This document shows, in pieces, positions 56,777 to 64,000 of a DNA stretch of 64,000 bases. The first letter of the stretch is position 1. The number at the start of each line of letters is the position of its first letter. The notes beneath the pieces were generated by a model. That model did not search any database. It was not told the origin of the DNA and was given only the letters and a program-made list of their open reading frames with translations. The position numbers and the translations under genes are program-made. The stretch is taken from positions 248,001-312,000 of the forward strand of contig MOWL01000067.1 in assembly GCA_002110485.1 (NCBI GenBank), in the 5' to 3' direction. This DNA is from Emergomyces orientalis (lineage: Eukaryota > Ascomycota > Eurotiomycetes > Onygenales > Ajellomycetaceae).

Positions 56777-59305
56777 CTAATCACTTTGACATCCAATCAG
56801 ATATATCGCATCGTCGTACGCCTTGATTATAGGATTGTATAAGCGTTTTGGGTCTTGTGGGGTGCCAACGGTAATTCCTCTGTCCCCATAAGGGAAAAGA
56901 ATGTCTCGTATTGCTCTGCAAAGAGGTTTGGCACACTCAAATATTGAGGGGAACTCAGATAAAATATCCTCAAAACCATCCGCAGCCATATCGCTTCGCT
57001 TAATCCTTGCGATATTCCTGTAGGTATCAGTGTACCACTTTGTCAGTAAACTGTTGTTCGGTGGAGAAAATTCAATTGTTAAGATTCGCTCAAATCCACC
57101 AGTTCCTATGCTTTGTTTGGTATTTATGATTTCCTCATGACTTCCGGCGCACCATTTCTTTAACATACTATCTCCCGACCAGCCATGTAGCTGATATAAC
57201 TTCTGCAATTGCTTTAACTTTTCCCAACCTTGACGGGCACATTGCCATATAAGGACGTAGAAGAAGGACTCGAGATCATGCCGATAGGTATGGTCGATAT
57301 TAAGCAGCACCTCAATTGCCATGAACTCCATCGTGCCAGTCTGGTGCCGTGCGCCGCTACGCTCGCTGCCGACTTCCTTGGCAAGATCAAGATCAATTAG
57401 CATGCCTGAGTGACCATCTGCCTTTTCAGGATCGGTTATTATTATATTGTTTTCCGAAATATCCCGATGAAGGATGTTTCCATCAAGGTAAAGAGACTGA
57501 TGCGCCTTTATTGCATCGCGAAGCGCCTTGAGCAGCTCCAAGGGTGATTCATACTTGTAGATCGGCCGGCCAGCCGGCGATATCACAAGACAGCGGAGGA
57601 CACGGTTGTCATAGGGTTCCTCTCCATTCCTGTCAAAGAGGCTCGGCTTGTGCGCCGACTGGACTGAGAAAGTTAGTTCTTTCTCCTGCTGGGTGTCCCT
57701 CGACCGCTGACTGATGGAACGCGATCGTTTGGACGCCTGCATCCCTTTATCCGGAGATCTGCGTTTCCTGGAAGACGACTTTCGACTGATACCTGAGCTA
57801 CGGAGCTCAGTGAGGGGCTGAGATTGATGAAATGAGGAGGCCGAACTGGGGGGAGCACTTTTGAAGTTGTGGCGCTTATCGTCGAAGGTCATGCTGCGGC
57901 GCATGTCGGCGATGCTGGTGATGGTACTATGACCGATGATCCTTGCGACCCCTCGGACATTTTTTTGACCTGCTAGCTCGAGGAGTTCCGTCTCCGGCCG
58001 CCGCTTGTCCGACACCCACGAGAATTTGGCTACGCCCTCCACTTGTCCATCGTTTGCGAGAAAACATGTTGTCCCGCGACACACGATGGCACGCTGAAAG
58101 GAAAGCATTTCACCCAGCCGCAGCACCTTTTCCTCTGAGTTCCCAGGCCATTTGAGGGTTATTGATTTGCTGCCGCCTTCATCTCTAGCAATAAATGTGT
58201 CTAGTCCCAGCTCCTCGTCGCTCATCATGGTGTAGCCCACAAGCACCTGAAAGAACTGTCTCGAGTCCGCGTAGACATCGATGATGCCCGAGCTGTAGGG
58301 GCCTGAGCGGTCAAACACCCACGCCTCCATCTTGGTCCCGCAGACGGCGAATGCGTGGACGAGCCGCCGGGTGGGCTGGGCAGCAAAGACCTCGCGCACG
58401 CAGCGGCCGATCTGCAGCAGTGTGGCTTTGGTCCTGATCTCCTCCTTAGATTTTTTGAGCTCGCCAACCACCAGGATGTCTCTCCAGTCGTGTTTGTTTC
58501 GCGAGGAGCTCCCACCCCTAGCTCTCAAAAGAAGGTCGACTTGACGTTCCGCCTTCGAACCGGTAAGATCCGCTTTGCTCGCCGTGGTGTAGTAGGTGCC
58601 GCGTGATTCCGAGATAAGGTCTTCTTGAAGACGAAACCACCAGGCAAGAACATCGTCCTGTGTAGGAGGATCAGGAAACTGGGCCCAATTACCGTCGCTG
58701 TCCAGAGCCAGTACGCGTCGACAGATGGCATCTGCTTTGCCGCTCCAGTCCTTCTTCTCAAAGTATTTGTCAAAGAAGCCTTCGACGTCTCGAAAAGTGC
58801 AGCCATGTATCTCCTCGAAGATTCTCGGATTCACCAACTCACGCGTCTGCTCGGAGCCTTTCTGCGATGACGAGGTGGACTTGACTGGTGTGCCATCAAA
58901 GGAGGGGGGGACGCTCGCCGGTCGTGTCGTTCGCGAGATGGTAATGGTGAGGTTGAGGACGGCCTTCCAGATATCGACGTTCAGGTCTTTTTGGATGACG
59001 AGCCGCACCAACGCTCGGCAGTGGTCGTAGGTGAGGTGGCCTTGTTGGAGGCGCCTGAATAAACTGGCGAGATCGGAAGCAAGGTTTTCATCGCCGGTTC
59101 GTGAGCCAAGTTTGAACGCGGCTCTCTCCCCCATCAAGGTGGTAAGGAGTTTCGATATTGCCTGTTGGCAAATTTCGTCGCGAGGGTCAGTGGTGTCATT
59201 ATATTTTTGTTCTGCCTCTTGAAGTAGATCTTGTAATTGGTATAGTGAGTTGCTTAGAGGAAGATTTGCGATGATATCGCAATCGTGGTCCGAAAGCTCA
59301 GCCAT
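56777..59305 (-). CDS. FunK1-type protein kinase with N-terminal REase-like motif
   Basis: Single exon, 842 residues, starting at ATG 59305 (the frame extends upstream without an earlier ATG). FunK1 is a fungus-specific kinase family expanded in Onygenales. N-terminal half: helical, then AERQVDLLLRARG at ~252-263 and D276-ILVVG-E282-L-K284, the spacing of the PD-(D/E)xK nuclease fold, continuing into VHAFAVCGTKMEAWVFDRSG. C-terminal half: VAKF with the presumed ATP Lys427, a basic Ser/Arg NLS-like linker (~500-535), the catalytic loop HRDISENN (D615), D638-L-D640 in place of DFG, and GTMEFMAIEVLL. The catalytic residues are kept and no stops occur, so the protein is probably functional. Substrate and site of action are unknown. 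Confidence 0.87.
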   Translation of the reverse strand: MAELSDHDCDIIANLPLSNSLYQLQDLLQEAEQKYNDTTDPRDEICQQAISKLLTTLMGERAAFKLGSRTGDENLASDLASLFRRLQQGHLTYDHCRALVRLVIQKDLNVDIWKAVLNLTITISRTTRPASVPPSFDGTPVKSTSSSQKGSEQTRELVNPRIFEEIHGCTFRDVEGFFDKYFEKKDWSGKADAICRRVLALDSDGNWAQFPDPPTQDDVLAWWFRLQEDLISESRGTYYTTASKADLTGSKAERQVDLLLRARGGSSSRNKHDWRDILVVGELKKSKEEIRTKATLLQIGRCVREVFAAQPTRRLVHAFAVCGTKMEAWVFDRSGPYSSGIIDVYADSRQFFQVLVGYTMMSDEELGLDTFIARDEGGSKSITLKWPGNSEEKVLRLGEMLSFQRAIVCRGTTCFLANDGQVEGVAKFSWVSDKRRPETELLELAGQKNVRGVARIIGHSTITSIADMRRSMTFDDKRHNFKSAPPSSASSFHQSQPLTELRSSGISRKSSSRKRRSPDKGMQASKRSRSISQRSRDTQQEKELTFSVQSAHKPSLFDRNGEEPYDNRVLRCLVISPAGRPIYKYESPLELLKALRDAIKAHQSLYLDGNILHRDISENNIIITDPEKADGHSGMLIDLDLAKEVGSERSGARHQTGTMEFMAIEVLLNIDHTYRHDLESFFYVLIWQCARQGWEKLKQLQKLYQLHGWSGDSMLKKWCAGSHEEIINTKQSIGTGGFERILTIEFSPPNNSLLTKWYTDTYRNIARIKRSDMAADGFEDILSEFPSIFECAKPLCRAIRDILFPYGDRGITVGTPQDPKRLYNPIIKAYDDAIYLIGCQSD

Positions 59306-60354
59306 ATATGACAAATGGGAAGCAAACACGAGAACAAATGCAGAATTGTTAGTAAGTTATGATGTATGGCATCTGTGGAAGAAGGTAGTTCGCTGGGAAC
59401 AGATGCTGATATATATAATCAAAGGGGGATATTACGGTCAAAGGGTTGATCCGGCTTGGCTCTGATGCAGAACGCGAATGGGAACGGATAGAGCCGCCGA
59501 GCAAGGAATCGGGTGGAGATTAATCTTATTCGATCGCGACGGAATGGTAATAAGCGCGAACAAAATAGGGGGATTGACCCCCTACAATCTCTCCTCTTTC
59601 TTCTATTTTCCTCACTAAAAAGAAACTTCAAGAACTTATGGTCTAAAGAGATTGATCAAAATTTTGTTTAATTAATTTTAAATAGAAATAGGGCGGCGAC
59701 GCTCCTGATGCTACTATATAGACTGCATATGATGTTGAATTTTACAAACCGAAAACTATATCCCCAGACGGCATCGCTATAGTATCTACCGTTGAACTAT
59801 TGCCTTGAAAAGACCCCATGTACATGTACAATCACGTGGAACAACCCTCCAAGTGCTGACGCGCGGTTTCTATTACATAGATTTTCTATTTGCGGTTGGT
59901 AAAGGTAATCCTTTCAAGTGTCGCAGGCATCCTCCAAAAGCTGGCACAGCTACAAAACATTGCCAACCTGGAAGAACCTCTTCAGCGTTTACAAGTTGTT
60001 TGCGCAGAAAGCCAGGAGCAACTGGAGGAAGAAAGGCAGCGAAGCAGCTGCCAAAACGGTTGGAATTGGACATTGCTGGGTAGTAGTGTCTAGGAAGACG
60101 ACACGACGCTGTCTTTAGCCACCGGAAAAATATTGACCCGGTACACGGGGAAAATATTGCCCAGCCTAACAAACTTCTGCTCGTGGAAAACCAGGCGAAT
60201 ATCGCCCACCAACCGCCGCCTGACCTTTTGGGTTCTGATATTAAGATTATGGCTATCCAATCCATTCCGAAATTCTCATCGCATCAATATTTTTCCGAGG
60301 CGTAATTAGAGGAGAACATCTTTACATTATTGCCCTACGAGCCGCTCGATACAG
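59306..60354. promoter_or_regulatory. Promoter of the FunK1 gene, then accessory sequence
   Basis: 1.05 kb. The first part is the kinase gene's upstream region. From about 59,640 the sequence is AT-rich, then mixed, with no recognised gene. The BCS1-like fragment that follows lacks its 5' exon here. Confidence 0.45.
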
Positions 60355-61092
60355 GTGCTGACGGAAGGGCACAACGACTGGGATCACCGAAAGAAAGGTG
60401 ACCCCTATGGAAGGAGACTGAGATTTCAGCCATGTGGTGGGGACGCATGGTTCCGGTACGGAGGACAATGGATCCATCTTGCACCAAGCACCGGACGACT
60501 GGTGCTCACAGTCCTCGGCTGGTCTCGGGAACCACTAGAAAAGTTTGTCAGTGAAGTACGGGTTCAGTATCTGACTGAGAACAAGTATACATCCGTGATG
60601 TATCCACAGCATAAAAATCTGGTGGAGACATATTTTCCATGGCGGCTCATCTCACACCAGTTCCCTCGTTCTTTGGGTTCAGTTGTGCTGGAGCAACAAC
60701 GTAAGAGCTCTCTAATAATGGATGTGGCGGAATTCCTGTCGAGTTCAGAATGGTACAAGGCGCGAGGAAAGCCTTACCGTCGAGGGTATTTGTTTCATGG
60801 CCCTCCCAGCACTGGAAAAACCAGCCTAGCTCTCGCTTTAGCAAGTCACTTTTCACTTGATATTCATTTCATATCCCTGAAGGACGAAATGCTCACCAAT
60901 AAGGTATTACTTCTCTTGATGTCTCTCCTCCCAAGCCCCTCCCTGGTTTGCATAGAAGATGTTGATGCTTCTGATGTCACCCGCGATTTCATCAAGGAAT
61001 CCGGTGTTCGCCCGAAATCAAAAAACGGCGTGACACTTGCTGGCCTTTTGAATGCGATTGATGGTATGATATCTAGTAGGGGAAAGTGGTAA
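60355..61092 (+). pseudogene. 5'/middle fragment of a BCS1-like AAA ATPase
   Basis: 245-codon frame opening with GTG, no ATG and no upstream exon. It covers the end of the Bcs1 N-terminal region, Walker A with one change (GPPSTGKTS; family GPPGTGKTS), Walker B LVCIEDVDAS, and GVTLAGLLNAIDGMISSRGKW. It then meets a stop where the sensor/arginine-finger part should start. The remaining AAA half is missing, so it cannot form a complete ATPase. Base composition is normal and CpG-containing, unlike the complementary C-terminal fragment at 31.1 kb. Confidence 0.8.
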
Positions 61093-62009
61093 CACCTAGG
61101 TAATGTCTGCATTGCTGCTGAGCATCCGGGGGTTGGGAAGAAGGCAGAGTACCTGAAATTGGACATTCAATATATATTATATTTAAAAAAAAAATTAAGA
61201 AAAAGAAGAAAAAGAAATATGGGGGAAAAATAGAAATATGATACAAGCAATGGGTTTGAGAGTGATTGTCACTGAAAGCTATTACTGACAAAATTTTAGG
61301 AAGTAGGAACTTATTAAGTACATACGTGCCCCCACGGAAAGAATATGAGAGCAGAAAACAACCGCCAGAATCAGAAGCGGGGAAGCAAAGAAGAAAAAGG
61401 TCAGAGGGTCCAGATGATATAAGAGTTTATAATGTGAAGAAGCAAAACCAGAAACAGACGGGGAGGGCAGGGTGGGGAAATAAATTGAAAGCACAGTTAC
61501 AGAGAAGGGCAAAAAAAAATAAAAAAATATGAAAAATAAGCAAGGACAGAGCCTCTCCAGGCAGCCAGAAACGCCAATATCCCTTACCCTGCCTGTCCCT
61601 GCGCACCATTTCGAATATATATATTATTCCCATACCAACAAACCACCCCATATCCTCCCAATCATTCTCAATTCCACATCCTCAGAGAAAAAAACTACCG
61701 CGCATCCTTTTCTCATTATAAATCATCCCACTCACCATCAACACGCCAGTCAAAATTTTAATCCGACAAGAGTCACAAGGGGTTGGGTGACCAGGAGTTG
61801 AGTACTGTAACCTATATATAAAGGCCTGCCCACAAGATAACAAAGGGTGTAACCCTGAACCCTCATCCCATCCGTTAAAAAAACCCATAAAAAGTGGTTT
61901 TCCATATTTAACGAACAAAAGTTTGCAAATTATCCTCAGCCTTGAGCAAAAACCCGCAACCAGTAGAAAAAAGCAAAAAAATGAAGAACCGTCCCCAATG
62001 GCAAACCAT
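61093..62009. other. 3' flank of the transcription-factor gene and decayed sequence
   Basis: About 900 bp, AT-rich, with A runs near 61,190. A Lys/Gln-rich frame at 61,266-61,532 is compositional and unsupported. Confidence 0.4.
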
Positions 62010-64000
62010 TTAATTGTTCCCAGCAAGAACATTCAAATACCCCTTCTTAGTCAACCTCGTAAAATCAATAAACGTCGGAGCCGACGATGCCTGTTTCTGC
62101 TGCTCCGTGCCGGATATTTGTTGTAGCTCATCCGCAAATTCACCCGGAGCACCTGCAGCAGCACCAGCACTAGCATTAACATCCTTCTCATCGCCGCCCG
62201 CAGCGTTACCAGCAGAAGTAGGAGGTGGCGACGACGGGTTCCCACCGCCACTACCACCACCACCTGCGCCGACGGCTAAATCAGCCAGATGCTGCAATGA
62301 GCGCTGCTCAGTCGGTCCCACAATTGGCGGCGCAGATCCAGGTCCCGATCCCGCGCCGCCAGCAGTAGTGGTGGCGCCCTGTGTGCCTGATTGTCGGGCC
62401 TTTGCGAGTTTCGCTTGGATGAAGCCATGTATACACCCATCCCAGCTAGGCGTGGCGAAGATATTCTCAAACTCTCCCGCCGTAGCTGAATATTTCTCCC
62501 GATGAGAAATAACCTCAAGCGCCTTCTCTAGCGACTCCCAAGCGTCAATCGCAAGGTCCGGCAAGTCCGTGATTTCAAGTAGGGTGAGCACAGCAAGTGA
62601 GAGGAAGTGGAGGTGGAAGGGGGAGGGAGGGGTCGGGATTGTTGTTGATGTTGTTGTTTCGGAGGTGTGGGATTGTGATTGTTTGTAGAGGATGTCGATG
62701 ATGACTTCAGCTGGGTAGAGGATTTCGGATGGGGTGTAGGTGAACAAATGTCGTTTGAGGAGAAGGGTGATGAACCAGAACATTAATGGGGAGAGCTCCT
62801 CGATACGTGCGGTGGCTAAGTTGTCACCGCTGCCGTCTAGCTGAAGCTGTTCGACATCCCTGATACGATTCAGTTGGCCGTACATGTTGCGTTTAAGAGC
62901 GCGGCTGGCGCCGTAGTTTGATAGCGTATATGGTGTGACATCGAAAAGGAGGTCATGAATTTCAGTCAAGAGCGTTGAATAACCTAACAGAAATCTAGTT
63001 GTCAGCCTCTATATCGCTAGGAAGAGATAAATAATAATAAAAGGGGGGGCGGGGCGTAAAGAACATACGCGATATTTGCAGCGTTACAACACCAAATATC
63101 TGTCTATCTTCAAGCGTGGCCGTTTCGTTGGCGTCGAAAAGGTCAGGCCCAGCCACGGCAACGGTGTGCCATCTTGATAAAATGCCAACGACAGTCCAAT
63201 TGCGACGCGCAATGTTCCCATCAGAATCAGGATCAGTGTCATCTGGATTGCTAGTCCTAACCTGACCCAGACTTTTGGCAATATGATATGACAGAGGGTA
63301 CGCAACCTCCAAAAGCACCGATTTCGATAGCCCATTCTGACCACGTAGATTTTCCGGCCCACGAGTGTCAGCCTCAAGCACCATCAAAAGTATGCTTTGG
63401 AGAAGAACGAAGTTAGTCGACAATGACCTGGAAGATGGCTCTTCCCGAAAGGAGGCGTATATCCGATCCTGAGCCTTTTCGAACGTTGGAATCTGTTGGA
63501 ATTGATTCCCAGCACGAAACAAATTCGCGCCTGTAACTGCATAAAGACAATGTAAAAATGCCTCCTGGATTTGGCGATTACATTGTTGGAGATGATCGCG
63601 GAATCGATCCCTTGAATTAGGCAACACGGGTAAAATGGGATGGATATGATGGTAGTAACTGTTGGGGTGTTAGTGAGCACCTGGTGTTTATCAGCTCAGC
63701 ATGGGAACGTTGAATGTTGACTTACGCGTCAAAGATCTTTTCATCCAACTCCACAAGAGGTTGAAATTCATCACCCAACCCACTGATTTCAGGTTGCTGT
63801 CCTGCTGCAGCACCTCCCTGCGACCAGAACGGCTGGCTAATTTTAGTAGATCCATTTGTGAGGAGTGGACTGGAATACACATCGGCGCCGGCGCCGCCAT
63901 CTCCCTGAGGAACCTGAGATTGTTCTTTACTTGGTGTCTGGACAGGCCAGCCTCCTACAGACGATGGACGCCCATTTTGAGAAAATGGAGGCTGCATAAA
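62010..64000 (-). CDS. Fungal-specific transcription factor (Rgt1-like), 5' end outside the window
   Basis: Three exons visible: 64000-63726 (partial), 63658-63069, 62983-62010, joining in frame. The 5' part with the expected Zn2Cys6 DNA-binding domain lies beyond 64,000. The visible part starts in a Gly/Ser/Gln-rich region and enters the fungal-specific regulatory (middle homology) domain: DAYYHHIHPILPVLPNSRDR, REAFLH-like EAFLHCLYAV, then helical blocks (LQISRYSTLLTEIHDLLF, LSPLMFWFITLLLKRH). The C-terminus is Gly/Ala/Ser-rich. The opening motif and helical pattern resemble the glucose-responsive repressor Rgt1, but this is not decisive. Nuclear role inferred from family. Confidence 0.78.

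Noticed and set aside
61266..61532. 88-codon Lys/Gln-rich frame
   Set aside because: Starts without ATG, is compositional (A-rich strand), and shows no conserved feature.

Overview
The window is nuclear DNA of a filamentous ascomycete. Genes are split by short introns (about 45-110 nt) with GT..AG ends, and their products match fungal families (Pus4, Ebp2, Age2, Hse1, Pan2, Ste20, Rsc9, Rec114). Three things point to Eurotiomycetes, most likely Onygenales (dimorphic-fungus relatives): a FunK1-type kinase, BCS1-like AAA fragments, and a CpG-depleted repeat island of the kind described for Coccidioides. The order is an inference; the species cannot be named from the sequence. All exon boundaries are my reading, chosen so that the frame closes exactly, without transcript evidence.

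Layout: 0.6-30.5 kb is conserved housekeeping sequence: an ADF-H/PH-like actin-associated protein (+), Pus4 pseudouridine synthase (-), a Raf2/DIM-7-like RFTS heterochromatin protein (+), Ebp2 (-), the Age2 ArfGAP (-), MsrB (-), the Cue2-like Smr nuclease (-), a small Cys-rich protein and a kinase relic (+), then a divergent pair of Rsc9 (-) and Rec114 (+). From about 31.1 to 39.4 kb is an AT-rich, CpG-poor island of transposon and captured-gene debris: a BCS1-like C-terminus, a foldback hairpin, an LRR-like relic, a casein-kinase-1 relic that keeps its intron, the 3' end of a LINE with RNase H and a TAAA tail, and a copia element with PBS and a gag broken only by TGA codons. From 39.8 to 52 kb is conserved again: Pan2 (-), Hse1 (-), Ste20 PAK kinase (-). 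From 52.8 to 61.1 kb is accessory: an AT-rich relic, an LTR-like sequence, a chromodomain gene (+) convergent with an intact kinase carrying an N-terminal REase-like motif (-), and the front half of a BCS1-like gene. The window ends in a Zn-cluster-type regulator whose 5' end lies beyond base 64,000.

Functionally the conserved genes cover RNA modification and decay (Pus4, Pan2, Cue2), ribosome assembly (Ebp2), trafficking (Age2, Hse1), polarity and actin (ADF-H protein, Ste20), and chromatin and meiosis (Raf2-like, Rsc9, Rec114). They do not form a pathway cluster. The most unusual content is the island and the chromodomain/REase-kinase pair.
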